Counted from the stretch's first letter, positions 33,764 through 47,507 are shown. The stretch is DNA of 64,000 nt from Kalaharituber pfeilii (GCA_015179045.1 WHUZ01000011.1:1240001-1304000); one strand, 5' to 3'. Notes: generated by a model not told the origin, from the letters alone. Made by a program: numbers and translations.

Positions 33764-34366
33764 GCAGAACATTAATCTCCTATAAGGTGCAGACTCAATT
33801 CGCTCACAGGATTAACTGAAGTGCGAACGCATTTGGCGTTGATTCTTGTCTAATGTGAATATGAATAGTATTGACATCTTCTCTTCCTGCCAAGGAAATC
33901 TGGTATGGTCATTGAACGGGCTTGGAATTCACCATTCTAAGTTCAGACAATATTCTGAATGAGATTTTGGTACCGATTAGTAGCCGAGAAGAACGCAATA
34001 AGGCCGAGGAGGGATGTAGAGGATATGATAAAGAATTGATAAGATAGTTGGTTGTGAGAGAGAGGAAGTGGAACTAGAGGCACTATGGAATATCTGAACC
34101 CAGATAACTCATCTACTAGAGAGCTGGTGAAAGACGGCAAGAAATATGAAGAATTGGTCATGAGGAATTTAGGTACGATATTCCATAGATTTCCCGCCAT
34201 CATTGCCAGTTACAAGACCACCATCCGAGCGACTGTTACAAAACTTATGCCAACTTGCCTACATAAAAGCAAGACAGTAATAGCCATGATCCCCCATATC
34301 TCCATCCCCGCGGTTCCTAAGACCTTCCCCAACAAGATCGACCAAAAAGCTCGTGTACGCTGGAGT
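33764..34366. other. Intergenic, downstream of the xylanase gene
   Basis: No gene, RNA or element recognised. It contains the 3' flank of the xylanase gene. Confidence 0.4.
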
Positions 34367-36505
<2,139 letters not shown>

Positions 36506-37343
36506 CAGTCTACCCTTGCAATACCAGTCGGGATCACCTACTTTTATCTCACTCTACTTGTATTTAAGATAACCTCGCCATAGCCTCACAGGCGGCACGC
36601 GAGTGATGATATTAAAAAACAAAAAAAAATATACCGGATCGCTAAAATCTGGGACTTTTCATCCGGTATAGCAAGGTTCCGGTATAGAATAAAATGCTTG
36701 GCAGACAGGGGGGTGATAAAATTTTGTAAATTCAAATAATTATTGAAATAGGAGATGAACGAAGTAAACATCAACTTGTTCACACTCAGCCAAAGACATC
36801 AATATGTATCGCTCACAAAAATCTAGAAAATTGCCAGGCCTTAAGTTTGCTTGAGAAGTATCAAATATGTAGACATTGACTAGAACCAAAATATACTAGA
36901 CAAAAGCTAAGTGAATTTGATAAACATTTTTGAGATGAATTAGTACGAACACTGTACTTTAGCTTCACTTTGATATCCTGGGTATCTAATTTATTATTTT
37001 AAGCTGACCAGTAGCTGTATCTACTTAGTCAGGTATTTTGAAACAAAGTGGGAGTGGTTAGCAACTAATCTCGGAACATGGAACAAGAAACAACGAAGTG
37101 CCCAGTTTCCATTACTCGAACAACATTGTAGCAAGTGATCGTAGCAGCAGTAGCAACGGCATTAGCAGACGCAGTGGCAGCAGTGATGGCAGCCAAGTGT
37201 GAAATGGAGTAGTCTAAAATGTATTAGTATTAGTCTGTCCGGTATAGCAAATATTATTTGTATGGAGGCAGGGGGGTACTTGTCTGCAGGTTTCTATTCA
37301 GGTCCGGAATTGTTAGGGCGTCCGGTATAGCAAGGGTAGACTG
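36506..37343. mobile_element. Pogo/Tc1-like non-autonomous element with a family-A insertion
   Basis: Ends CAGTCTACCCTTGC and its complement (TIR about 20 bp), flanked by TA (36504-36505 and 37344-37345). TCCGGTATAGCAA recurs as subterminal repeats at about 36650, 37238 and 37321. No transposase is readable. A 103-bp family-A 3' end (36528-36630) is inserted in the left terminal region with a 7-bp duplication ATACCRG. Confidence 0.85.
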
Positions 37344-37488
37344 TATATACTATATAGCAACACTAAGAGACATTAATTCGCGGTGTGCACAGTGCAGCAC
37401 CAGTACATGTGATATTTTAGGTTGTTCGGTCCCGGCCCGCCGAGCGCTTGTCGGGGTGAAGAAGGTTTAACGTTGCGTACATGGGCCC

Positions 37489-37911
37489 TTTTTCTTTTTC
37501 TTTTTTTTTTTTTAATATCATTAATCGCGTGCCGCCCTGAGGGCTATCGCTATGGCGATGTATTAAGCACAAATGAGATAAAATAAGGAAATTCCGGATA
37601 GCAACGATGTGGGGAACGAGAAACGGGAGAGAAAAGGAAAAGTCCAAGTGACGTCCCTATTATTCCATCCAAGCCAGTAGCCCGGGCGGCGGGTCCCCTC
37701 GCCTTCGCCCCCCTCCGGAGGCTTGAGCACTGCGTCTCGTCCCCCCGGCGACCTCCTTCGCCACACCCGGCACCTGCTTCAGATATGCGTCGTCGTCTCC
37801 TCCTCTTCCCGCACCATTGGCAGTCCGGCCCGTCCACCTTGCCTATCTTGTACTGCCAGGATCTCAACCTTTGCGGCCTAGGAGGCCGGCCAGAGTTCCC
37901 ACCCCGGGGGC
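37489..37911 (-). mobile_element. Family-A LINE, 5'-truncated, minus strand
   Basis: Perfect 10-bp duplication ACATGGGCCC (37479-37488 and 37912-37921). Poly-T, an A-T variant of the hairpin, then the last codons of ORF2 with the zinc remnant CQWCGKRRRRRR, frameshifted. The text resembles 38843-39472. Confidence 0.88.
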
Positions 37912-37963
37912 ACATGGGCCCAATCGTTTCTGAGTGAACCTGCTGACACATGACTGGGCCACT

Positions 37964-38116
37964 TGTTTTTTTTAATGTCATTACTCGCATGCCGCCCTAT
38001 GGGCTATGGCGAGGTTAACTACATAGGAAATAAAGAAACCTTCCCCACCCCGCCCCTGCAAGAAAATAATTAACGTAGAAAATTGATGTGGTCCCGTCTC
38101 CTCAAATGAAATGGAC
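37964..38116 (-). mobile_element. Family-A 3' fragment, 153 bp, minus strand
   Basis: Flanked by GACTGGGCCACT and GACTGTGCCACT (37952-37963 and 38117-38128). Contains the hairpin and about 100 bp of 3' UTR, no ORF. Confidence 0.8.
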
Positions 38117-38176
38117 GACTGTGCCACTATGATGGGAGAGCATTGTCTTGTTATGGCATGCTGCTATCCCTCTTAG

Positions 38177-38428
38177 TAGACAGGTGCAGAATATGGAAGC
38201 GGAGGTGGCCTGGAGGAATCGCGGACCTGGTAAGGCCACCCAAGAGTAAGGACAAGGTCACCCTAAGGGAGTTGCTGGACTGGACGGGATTATAGGCGTC
38301 AGGCTTCTCTTACCTTTCATTTCCTAGGGGACGGTTGTAGCACAAGTATGAGGTTCCTTAATGTAACTAAAACGTCGCCATAGCCCATAGGGCGGCACGC
38401 GATCAATGATTATAAAAAAAAAAAAAAA
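38177..38428 (+). mobile_element. Family-A LINE, 3' fragment, plus strand
   Basis: Perfect 12-bp duplication TATCCCTCTTAG (38165-38176 and 38429-38440). It encodes only the last residues of ORF2, then the 3' UTR, a hairpin with a G-T closing pair and poly-A. Confidence 0.92.
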
Positions 38429-38440
38429 TATCCCTCTTAG

Positions 38441-38829
38441 GCCGCAAAGAGCCCGAACGAGTAGGGAAGGGATGGTTAGGGACAACGGCTGAAGCACTCG
38501 ATTGTGCTTTCTCTATTTGCTTTATCATACATCGACACTCTCAATTGCTAGAGAACACAGAGAACACAGAAAACACGCACTCAACAAAGGTTAACCGGAA
38601 CCACGTGCCGACAAGTAAAGCGACAGTGCCCAGAAGACCCCCTGGTCTATTTATAGGCATCAGTCGTCCTAAACATTCTATTCTATTCCCAACTCTCTCG
38701 CAACACCCGTCAAATGCGAGCAAAGATTGTCGACATTCGACAGCCATCCTGAGACTAGGAGTCCGCACAACTCGAACCATTATATGCGAGCTCTGGTTTT
38801 ACGAAGTTTACCTAATGTAGAACGATCCA
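38441..38829. other. Intergenic, no gene recognised
   Basis: Possibly the interior of a single older unit, since text continues past the LINE at 39486. ORFs on both strands lack recognisable domains. Confidence 0.35.
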
Positions 38830-38842
38830 GACCGTGCGCAGA

Positions 38843-39472
38843 TTTTTTTTTTTTTTTTATATCATTAATCACTTGCCGCCCTATGGGCTATGGCGATGTG
38901 TTATATATAAATATAGAACATAACGGATAACAGAATAACAGAAATGAAAGAATAACAGAAATGAAAAAATAATAGATAAGTGAACTCTTCATTCTCCGAG
39001 CAGCTCCATCAACTTCTTCAACGGGTCCTCCCCCCTCCCCTTTGTCCCGCGGTGGTCTCCTGACGTGCTCCTCTCCCCCTGGCCATCTCCGTCTCCACAC
39101 TCTGCACTGTTCTAGCAAATGTCTCGTCGTCTCCTCCTCTTCCCCACACCACCTGCATTCTGGGCCGTCCCCTTCCCCTACATGCCATCTCCACGCCCGC
39201 AGCCCCTTTCCCCCCAGTAGGCCCGCCAATCGTCCTGTCATGTGTCCGAGCCTCTCTAACGGTCTATATGACAGCTCCAGTCGGCTCCTCTCCCCCGCTC
39301 TCTCTCTCCTCCCTCTCTGTCTCAGTCCGGCTTCCGTTACCATTTCCGGCTCGCACTGCAATGCGGTGCCCACACTTGCTGCCTCGTCTGCCGCCTCGTT
39401 TCCGGGAATGCCCCTGTGAGCCTTCACCCAGAGAACCGCCGTGTCCCGGTCTCCTCTCTCAGTACTGAATAT
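38843..39472 (-). mobile_element. Family-A LINE, 5'-truncated, minus strand
   Basis: Perfect 13-bp duplication GACCGTGCGCAGA (38830-38842 and 39473-39485). The minus strand reads the end of RNase H (KAHRGIPGNEAADEAA) and the zinc motif CRWCGEEEETTRHLLEQC, then a frameshift before the normal end, a 3' UTR, the hairpin and poly-A. Confidence 0.94.
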
Positions 39473-39508
39473 GACCGTGCGCAGAAGCGCCGACTGTTAC
39501 TTTGACTT

Positions 39509-39823
39509 CTACCCAGTATCGCTGCAGAGGCTAATAACGACCTCATGCGGCGCTATCCCAACGCAAATAGTGACAGACTCTTGTCCTACTGGGTGCTCGA
39601 GGCTATGCCCACCATATGTAGTGACGGAGGCGGTGGCTTGTCCGTTAATCAAGTTGCCCTCACCTACCATTACATATACAGCTGGTCCTGTGGAGTCATA
39701 GATTGTTGGAATATACAGCCTGAATCCGGTTATCTGACGATACCCGTTATTTTTCGGACATTTATTTCTTGAGAATGCTTTTCTTGTTTCTCCCGCAAAA
39801 TTCTCTGTGGTGCGCTTGAACAC
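39509..39823 (-). CDS. Hypothetical 104-aa ORF, uncertain
   Basis: An uninterrupted ORF in a stretch (39486-40460) free of recognisable repeats. No domain, signal peptide or clear splice pattern is recognised. It could be an exon of a gene broken by the LINE at 38843-39472, or chance. The rest of 39824-40460 shows nothing that I can name. Confidence 0.2.
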   Translation of the reverse strand: MFKRTTENFAGETRKAFSRNKCPKNNGYRQITGFRLYIPTIYDSTGPAVYVMVGEGNLINGQATASVTTYGGHSLEHPVGQESVTICVGIAPHEVVISLCSDTG

Positions 39824-40460
39824 ATTTCGTTAGTGTAGAATGTTCCCTCATGATCTGTATTTTGTCTATAAAAGGCCCCTGTTGTAGCTAGCTGATAGCC
39901 GATAATTCAATATCATCAGATGTGAACATATTGCGAACACATGCCCCAACCCATGCGATCGCAATTAATTGCAGTCCTCAACAATACCTTTCACTTTCTG
40001 CGTTCGAACAATACTTTTCCTCACCCTGTATGCAAAGCCGTTCATGCTAGCAAGAGCATCGGCAAAATCGCTAGGATGCTCCTCCGGTCGACTCTAAGAA
40101 GACCTTAGCTTACAATTTGAACACGAACCATCATCTTACTTATCAATGGCCTCTCCTGGCAGAGTGTAATTATGGCAGTCCAGTCGGAGAGAGGGAGAAC
40201 TCTGGCCACAGTATTCACCTGTTGCAGTGGCAGTACTACCACAAAGATTGTGTCCTCGAGTGCTGCAGAGCTTCCTCGAGCTAGATTTGGGGATAATGCA
40301 TTGCATCAATAAAACTAACAGTGCTACTTCATTGCACGCCTGGAGCCAATAGGTAAATATTGCATGCGTGGCTTGTCTTCTGCAATGGAGGAGTGCACCT
40401 AGAAGGGACCACTTGCAACCACAACGTTGGAAGACCTACTACATTACCAATCCACACCTC

Positions 40461-42160
40461 TTTTTTTTTTTTTTTTTTAATATCATTAATCGCTGGCCGC
40501 CCTAAGGGCTATGGCGATGGGTTATGAGTTTATAAACATAACGAAAATAAGAAAAAATAAGGAGAACCGAAAAAATAGAAATGAAATGGAAAACCCCCTC
40601 ATTCCCCAAGCAAGTCCATCAACTTCCTCAGTGGGTCCTCCCCCCCCTCCCCTTTGACCCGTGGAGGTCTCCTCACGTGCTCCTCACCTCCCAGCCACCT
40701 CCGTCGCCACACCCTACACCGTCCTAACAGGTGAGCCCTCGTCTCCTCCTCTTCCCCGCACCACCTACACTCCGGACCGTCCCCTTCCCCTATCTGCCAC
40801 CTCCACGCCCGCAAACCCTTGCCCCCCAGCAGCCCCGCCAGCCGTCCTGTCAGGTGTCCCAGCCTTTCTAGAGGTCTATATGTCAACTCCAGCCGGTTCC
40901 TCTCCCCCGCCCTCTCTCTTCTCCCTCTCTGTCTCATGCCGGCTTCGGTTACCAGCTCCGGTGCACGCTGCAACGCCGTTCCCACCCTCGCCGCCTTGTC
41001 TGCCGCCTCATTGCCAGCAATGCCCCTATGGGCTTTAATCCATAACACCACCATGTCCCGGTCTCCTCATTCCATCCTCCTCTCCTCCATCCTCCTCTTC
41101 CACGCCTCTCTCAACCTGTTCGTCGCCCCGTCGTGGGTAGGAACCCCCCAGCTGTGTCGGTCATCCTTCTGATTGCGTATCTTGAGTCAGTTACTATCAG
41201 CAGTTTCCCCTCCACCCTATCCATCGCCTCTCCAATCGCTATTAGCTCCGCATCATTCACTGTGGCATTCTCCCCCAAGTATACTGACTCCGACCTGCCC
41301 CCCTCGAACAGCCCCGCCCCCGCTATGCTCCCTATCATGCTTCCGTCGGTATACACAGGTGTCCACCCCTCGTCCGTGACATCGTCTATGTGTCTCTCCC
41401 ACTCCTCCCGCTCCGCGTCCTTTTGCAGTGTCGGTATAATCACCAAAGGTAGTTCCCTACCGTGTGTCAGTGATCCCCTCAAGTAGACCATCTCCTCCTC
41501 CCTCTGTTTCAATCTCTCTCCCGCAAACCGCAATGTTCTCGCCTCTACCCGGGTGGCCTCCCATCTCACAAACGTCTCCACTGACTCCAAATTGGCCAGC
41601 CCTTCCACCACTTCCTGCCTCGTCCCCCACAGTGCGTGCGTGATTTCTTGCGCCACCACATATTGCCATCTCTCCAGATCCCTCATCTTCTTCTCTCTCG
41701 GTGCTCCATGGGCGTAATCATGCCATACTCATGCCCCCCACGTCACTCTGTTTCGTGCAATGCTAGTGTATAACTGTCTCCACTTCGCCGGTACCATCCT
41801 CATGAGATGCGCAGCCGTGGCCCATGCCACCTTCCTCAGGCTCAGTCTGTGTATATGATGCTCATTAAACTTCAGCTTCCAATCCACCTTCAACCCTACC
41901 AGCCAGTATGTTGGGCCCTGGACCCCGACTATCAGGGTCTCCGCTTTGTCTGGGTCGATCTTGAAGCCCTCCTCCTCGACATCCCTTGCCAACCCCAGTC
42001 TGTGGGCCCTAATCTTCTTTCTCAGCTTGCTCATGCTCTTATCCGACAGAACACTATGGAAGTCGTCAACGTATGACCTTATAAACTCCCTTCCCACCGC
42101 CTTGTCCGCCACAGGTGCTATGCCCAGCAGAAATAGGACTGGAGACAGTGGTGACCCTTG
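40461..42160 (-). mobile_element. Family-A LINE, longest copy (RT to 3' end), minus strand
   Basis: Starting at 42160 the minus strand reads QGSPLSPVLFLL (RT motif B), SYVDDFHSV (catalytic YVDD), a WKLKF/LVGLKVDW thumb block, a post-RT region, RNase H (PVYTDGSM, NDAELIAIGEA, LIVTDSR, WIKAHRGIAGNEAADKAA) and the zinc motif CRWCGEEEETRAHLLGRC, ending LMDLLGE. Breaks are a stop at 41729 and a frameshift near 41110. The tail is the A-T variant of the hairpin (40489-40518) with poly-A. Family A thus has the same domain order as family B but a clearly different protein. Confidence 0.9.
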
Positions 42161-42208
42161 TTTTTTTTCTTTTATATCATTACTCGCATGCCGTCCTATG
42201 GGCTATGG
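42161..42208 (-). mobile_element. Family-A tail fragment
   Basis: Poly-T plus a damaged hairpin (GTGGCCATAGCCC / GGACGGCATGCGAG). Lies exactly between two LINE copies in opposite orientation. No target duplication found. Confidence 0.6.
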
Positions 42209-42210
42209 CC

Positions 42211-42815
42211 ACCTCCAATATCAAGATGAGACGATTACCGAGGCGGGGATATGACAACTGTCCAGGACTTGGAGAGCCACGGAGAGGAACCGACTAGAAC
42301 TCGCTTTTTTTTTTTTTCTTTTTTTTTTTCTTACGTGACCCCGTTCTGGAACTCAGCTACAGACCGCTGAAACGACTGGGCGAAGAGTATCGACACTTGC
42401 GGGCATAGTGGGGGGCAAGGGACTGAGAGGGTGGCAATACACAATCGGCAAAGCAGAAAGCCCAGAGTGCCGGTGGTGCGGCAAAGAGGAGGGATCCACC
42501 ACCCACGTGCTCGCCAGGTGCAGAACATGGAAAAGGAAATGGCCGGGGGGGAGAGCAGATCTGATCGAGCCACCCAAGAGAAAGGAGAAAGACCTTCTGG
42601 TAGACATTTTAGAATGGGCGGGACAACCATAGATGGACCACTATGGGTACGGGGCGTGGGGGATCGGGAAAAGAACAGGCAGATCAGTTCCCATGTTAGC
42701 GTTTTCTGTTGTTCATTTCTACCTTTATTCTACTTCTTAGTCTATATGTACCTAACCTATCCTCGCCATAGCCCCTAGGGCGGCACGCGAGTACTGATAT
42801 TAAAAAAAAGAAAAA
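42211..42815 (+). mobile_element. Family-A-type LINE, 3' part, plus strand
   Basis: Reads LQYQDETITEAG, then RNRLEL; after a B-tail micro-insertion (42303-42346) it continues SYRPLKRLG in a shifted frame and ends with GGKGLRGWQYTIGKAESPEC, the zinc motif CRWCGKEEGSTTHVLARC and LEWAGQP. Tail hairpin at 42765-42794 and poly-A. It is closer to the copy at 60694-61480 (minus) than to 40461-42160, so family A contains at least two subfamilies. Confidence 0.88.
42303..42346 (-). mobile_element. Family-B tail micro-insertion, about 44 bp
   Basis: Interrupted poly-T followed by the complement of GGGGTCACGTAAG. GAACTC at 42297-42302 and 42347-42352 are the likely duplication. Confidence 0.75.
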
Positions 42816-43040
42816 TATGGGCTATGGCGAGATAAATACATAGGCGATAAGGTAAGTAGAAAATGGAAAGTAAAATATGGTAAGTAGAAAGTAGGAAGTA
42901 AGACAGGGTAACGTAAGCTGGCCCTACGGTAGGCCCTAACGTTCTATCCACTCCATGGTTCCTGCATAGGATCTCCTTCTCCTTCGCCCGCCTCCAGTCC
43001 CCCTGGCCGTTTGCTTCTCCACTCCCGGCCCCTTTCCCAG
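42816..43040 (-). mobile_element. Family-A LINE fragment lacking its tail end
   Basis: Begins inside the hairpin ('atgggctatggcgag') directly at the poly-A of the previous copy and runs into 3' UTR and degraded ORF2 end. The 3' arm of the hairpin and poly-T are missing, which suggests recombination between the two copies. Confidence 0.6.
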
Positions 43041-43101
43041 CGTAAGTATGTAGTGTGACGTTGCCAATTTCTCTCCAATATGAGTGAGGGATGCAAAGAG
43101 T

Positions 43102-43104
<3 letters not shown>

Positions 43105-43143
<39 letters not shown>

Positions 43144-43414
43144 ATAACCCCGCTTGTAGCACGTGGCCATGGCAGGGTCCCTGGGCAAGCCCTCATAGCC
43201 CGGAGACAGGCTAAACTACAGTAACTCTCTACGTACATGGCCCCCACGCGCCGTCGCCCCCGCTCTCCTAGCTTCTAGAACTTGACCCCGCATTCTCCTA
43301 CCTTCTAGAACTTGACCCCAGCGAAGAAATTCTCTAAAACGTCATACTCCTCCCCATTCTCCGCCTTTCTTTTCCAATCCTTTTCCATGTCGCTCCGCTT
43401 CTCAAAACCTTCTG
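43105..43414 (-). mobile_element. Family-B LINE, 3' fragment, minus strand
   Basis: 12-bp duplication TGCAAAGAGTGG (43092-43103 and 43415-43426). The minus strand reads KRKAENGEEYDVLENFFAGV, matching the end of the ORF2 at 13604, then the B tail and a long poly-A. A young copy of the 11549 element type. Confidence 0.93.
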
Positions 43415-43610
43415 TGCAAAGAGTGGTGGGCTTCATAATTGAGTTGCATTTAGGCCGGGCTGGTCTAGAGGCAGATTTCTCTATACATTTCTGAGAACTT
43501 TCAGTTTCCAGAGCCTTGAGAACAATCCTGCTGTAATTCCCCGCAAAAAATGTGCTTGCATAACCCCAGTGAAAGCCATATTACATACCATGCAAAAACC
43601 CTAATATCAA

Positions 43611-43669
43611 TTTTTTTTTTTTCTTTTTTAATATCATTCCTCGCGTGCCGCCCTATGGGCTATGGCGAG
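43611..43669 (-). mobile_element. Family-A tail micro-insertion, 59 bp
   Basis: Poly-T and the hairpin, ending exactly at GCGAG; duplication TAATATCAA at 43602-43610 and 43670-43678. Confidence 0.92.
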
Positions 43670-44183
43670 TAATATCAAATTGAAAATCTCTGTTTTACAC
43701 CACAAAAATAGGCACAGATCTCGATATCTCTACATTTATGTAGCGCATAAAATCCCCCGGTTTGGCTTTATAGGGAAGTGCTGCGGCTATGTAGCTAGAA
43801 TCAGACTAACGTTATCCTTGCGCTTCTGACCGAACTGACATGGCCTCATTGCCTCTACAACACTCAGTTGCAATTAAGTGTCAGATTTCCTGTGGCATTG
43901 CTATCCTTACCACATTTCATACCTTCTGTGCCTAAATTTAAATTACAGTGTATTCTTACAAATAAGAAGCGTTTAATATGAGAGTGTTTCCCAACTATTA
44001 CTTATATTAACCCCAGAACGGCGAAACTAAACTTATCATCAGTGTACCGCACATGCACAGATGATATGAGTTTCCAGCCGTCCGCTGTTTGACTTCCCCT
44101 CTGTTGTACTTCTTCCATGCCGCCCCTCCTATTTACCTGAATGCGAATACCCCTAGCATTGTCCCTATCTGTATCTATCAGGA

Positions 44184-45195
44184 TTAGAGAGTGGGTATCA
44201 CACTTCCCGAGGCCCACCTTCCATCCCAGCAATACTCATGCAGCTTCTTCGTCTCTGCCTGATAATAGACGCGAATAAATACTGCGCCCCAACTGCAGGC
44301 TGCTAAGTTTGTGTCGGGAACTGCAGTTGTGAGCTGGGCAGGACTGTTCCACCAAGTGCCTGTAAACGCATTCTCCACAATGCCACCCGCAAATGCCTGG
44401 AAGTAGACCCGAATTTGCGGCTCATTGTTCCATGTAATTGCCGCAATGCTGCTGCAACCTGGAGCTTGCGCCAGCGTGTGGCCTAAATATTGCGCAGCAG
44501 GTTAGCTAGGTCTCAACGAAGACGTGAGCTGGCAAAGCAAAAAAAAATTGGATCTGCAGATCAACGTACCTTTCATCCATTTCCCTTCCAATAACCACTC
44601 TTGGATCCACAGGTCGCGCTTTTGGTAATAAACTCTCATGTTGTATGAATTCCTAGGTGCGATCGCAGCAATCCCGGACCCGGGCATGGCGCCCTCCGGA
44701 AAAAGATAACCCTGAAACCATCCGTTACCATCCCAGCAGAACTCCCTCAGCTTCGAGGACTGCTGTTGGTAGTACACCCTAATGTTTGGAGTGTTGCTCC
44801 AACGACAAGCGGCAATCTTGCTATTTGGATGAACCTTGATATTGTGGCTGCCCAGTGAACCGTGATACCAGTAGTTGTCCCAGCAGTGCTCCTGAAGCGT
44901 ATTGTTCGGGTCAAGGTAGAAGAGGCGTATCTACATTGACGTTAGTGCACACAAATCAGTTTTTGGGTCGCAAACCTACGTGGGTTGAGGTAGAGCTACA
45001 GATAGCTGCCAAAGGGGTACTTGGCTTTGCGTAGAACAGTCGGTTGCTAATGCCTCCACCGGTCCAGGCCCCGTCCCATCGAGACTCTCTAACCCAACCT
45101 TCCTCATCTTGGAAGAAGACTCTGAGCTGTGCGTTACCGCACGCAACTGCTGCAAGGGCAGTGTGGTAAATGAGGGCAGCGGGGATCGAACTCAT
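44184..45195 (-). CDS. Fucose-binding lectin-like protein, six-bladed beta-propeller
   Basis: Three exons: 45195-44980, 44930-44570 and 44482-44184, giving 291 aa. Introns of 49 bp (GTAGGT...TGTAG) and 87 bp (GTACGT...TTTAG) keep frame. Six repeats of about 48 residues, each of the form L/IAA...IRVYYQ...hEfCWDG.W: LRVFFQ/RESRWDG, IRLFYL/QEHCWDN, IRVYYQ/REFCWDG, MRVYYQ/QEWLLEG, IRVYFQ/VENAFTG and IRVYYQ/HEYCWDG. This is the pattern of the fungal fucose-specific lectin family (Aleuria-type), where Arg of RVY and Glu of the next strand bind fucose between blades. Blade 4 lacks the CWDG motif and blade 5 is atypical, so some sites may be lost. No signal peptide, as in other members. Such lectins are proposed to act in storage, recognition or defence; the role here is unknown. 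Confidence 0.92.
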
Positions 45196-45887
45196 CCTAT
45201 ACCAGCGAGTAGGTACGTGATAGGCCTTTAGGACACAGGAAAAGCGGTGCAAGGTTTGCTAATACTGCAACGGAGGTTCATTCGGCTAACGCTTATCGAC
45301 TGCGGGGTGTCAAGTGCACTCATTTTTATCGAAACACAACCGACGATTACCTCAGCGACAACTACTTCGACAGGACGAGCGCTTAAAGCCACTCCGCAAC
45401 CACAACATTCCTCCCCCAGCGAAACCTGCATAGATCGGAAGTGCTGAGTGCGCTGAGTCTTTTGATCTAATTTTCAATTCCAAAATACCCAACTCCTCAA
45501 GTTTCCCCCTTGGGGTGAAATTTCGAGAAAATTTTCCGCTCCCCGCTCTGTTGCCAGCACCATCACCCCTGACTCCTTGGCACCTCCAACATAGAATCGA
45601 CCAAATAGATTCATGAGGTAGGGAAGTCCGGCACCCAAAGACAGGGATGCGGGTGCCAAAACAACACTCACCCGTTTTTTTTTTTTGTTCTTTCTAAAGT
45701 CATTGTTCGCGTGCCAAAAAGAGTAGCTGTCTCGAGGTCCCATTATTCAGGGCTATCGGTGAACGACTTAGTGGAGTCAATATGACTGTGATGCTTGAGG
45801 CAGTGGGAGATGTCATTGATCACAGACGAGTGCATAAAAGCCCAAATGATAAGACCAAACTTTGAGCGAACAGACAGATTCCTAAAC
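45196..45887. other. Intergenic, lectin upstream region
   Basis: Contains the presumed lectin promoter. At about 45674-45712 there is a T run and a partial family-A tail (TCATTGTTCGCGTGCC) that stops early. No gene recognised. Confidence 0.45.
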
Positions 45888-45898
45888 AAATCGAATCC

Positions 45899-45964
45899 TT
45901 TTTTTTTTTTTTTTTTTTTTTTAATATCATTGCTCGCGTGCCGCCTGACAGGCTATGGCGAGGT
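45899..45964 (-). mobile_element. Family-A tail micro-insertion, 66 bp
   Basis: Perfect 11-bp duplication AAATCGAATCC (45888-45898 and 45965-45975). Contents are a poly-T of about 24 and the hairpin with a T-A inner pair (GCCT/AGGC). Confidence 0.95.
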
Positions 45965-46039
45965 AAATCGAATCCAATTGGGCGCACAAGTTCTTTCACA
46001 TTTCTTTCTTACATCTCTCTCCACCCGAATCACGCTTTA

Positions 46040-46264
46040 ACACCTCGGGAAATACATGTATCTAAGACTGTTTCTTTTGTGGTTTTTTCTTTTTTGTCTT
46101 TTAACTTTAAATCCTCGCCATAGCCCATAGGGCGGCATGCGAGTAATGAAATTAAAAAAAAAAAAAAAATTACACTCTTATATTACCTTCCTCGTATGTA
46201 ACTAAATACCTCGCCATAGCCCCCAGCGCGGCACGCGAGTCATGACATTTAAAAAAAAAAATTA
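46040..46264 (+). repeat. Two family-A 3' ends in tandem
   Basis: Hairpins at 46113-46142 and 46209-46238, each followed by TGA-AT(A) and poly-A. The first is preceded by 'aaatacatgtatctaag', a 3'-UTR box shared with ORF1-only copies. Neither has a readable ORF. Confidence 0.8.
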
Positions 46265-47189
46265 AAGAAAATCGAATTCAAACACCGGGGCATCGATATT
46301 CTCGCAACAAGATTGGGAGGGGCAAGATGCGAATACATTGCAGCCCGGCAGTGAAAAGAGATGGAAAAGGAAGGGGAAACACAACCGAGCCAGAGACAAT
46401 ATCACGGTGTGATGACGGCTCAACAGCATCCACTGTTTCGCACGGGGTACCGGTATCGAGAGCTGGCGGAACGAAGTCTCAAGCGTGGTCTTAATAGTCA
46501 AATGCTAAGGAAAGGATCATGTGTGGCCTGTAGTCTTGTCTGCGATTTCTGGTCTATCTGATCTATATCTGCGTATCTATGTCTTGCTCTGCTTGCTTCC
46601 ACAGTACTATCTACATACAATTTATAGACCACCTTTATACGAGCGGGAGGGTCTGCGAGGGCTGCTTTGTCACGGTGAGGGCTATAGAAGTATAGAGATA
46701 CCGTTAAGTCTATTGAACGTAGAGTCGCAAGAACAGCAGGTTTATATACATGAGAAAGCATAGCATAACGTGACTTGTGAACCATGACTGAATAGGAAAT
46801 CATCAGGGAAGATATCATATCAGGAAAGGTGAGAAAGGCACGGGATGCGTGGCTTGCAAGAGAACGCCGTGGCGTAAGCCACATAAAAGCTGGCGTTGTG
46901 GCGTATTCATACATAATCCAATAGCGAGGTTAAATGCATGAGTGGAACGACACAATAGCAGAGAACAATAATAATAGCAACAGGTGGCAACGGATGTAAT
47001 GTTCCGACAACCTTCACGTTCCAACTGAGCCTATACATCCACATCTCGCTTCTTGAATGTAACTCGCTTCCTGATCCTATGCATGTATCATCATATGGCC
47101 TTACCCCTGAGTACCGCTCCGGGCCATGTTTGCCCTTATTCTTTCCATCGGTACTGTGGTTATCACCACAACAGCTGTCATATGCAGCA
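46265..47189. other. Intergenic, no gene recognised
   Basis: Near-balanced composition with ORFs on both strands but no domain, splice pattern or repeat that I can name. Confidence 0.4.
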
Positions 47190-47202
47190 ATCATCTATTA
47201 AA

Positions 47203-47494
47203 TTTTTTTATTTTTTTTATATCATTACTCGCGTGCCGCCTGATAGGCTATGGCGAGGTTTAGCTAGATACATAAAAAGGAAAAGAAAAAGAAAAACAGA
47301 GGAAGGTAACAGGAGAAATAAAAGAGTAGAGGAATTAAGTCGCTTATTCACGTCCTGCCCATTCCAATAGTTCCGCCAGTTTGTCTCCGTCCCCATCCGT
47401 TTTGGGGGGTGATTTTAGGTCTGCCTCCCCCCCGGCCATTTCCGCTTCCATACTTCGCATTCGTTGAGCACGTGGATGGTGGTTTCTAGGCTTT
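47203..47494 (-). mobile_element. Family-A LINE, 3' fragment, minus strand
   Basis: Flanked by ATCATCTATTAAA and ATCATCTCTTAAA (47190-47202 and 47495-47507). Poly-T, a hairpin with T-A inner pair, 3' UTR and the last residues of ORF2 (the stretch encoding KWPGG...LLEWAG). Confidence 0.88.
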
Positions 47495-47507
47495 ATCATC
47501 TCTTAAA

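Noticed and set aside
38541..38780. 79-codon minus-strand ORF
   Set aside because: No domain, no splice context, and composition like the flanking non-coding DNA.
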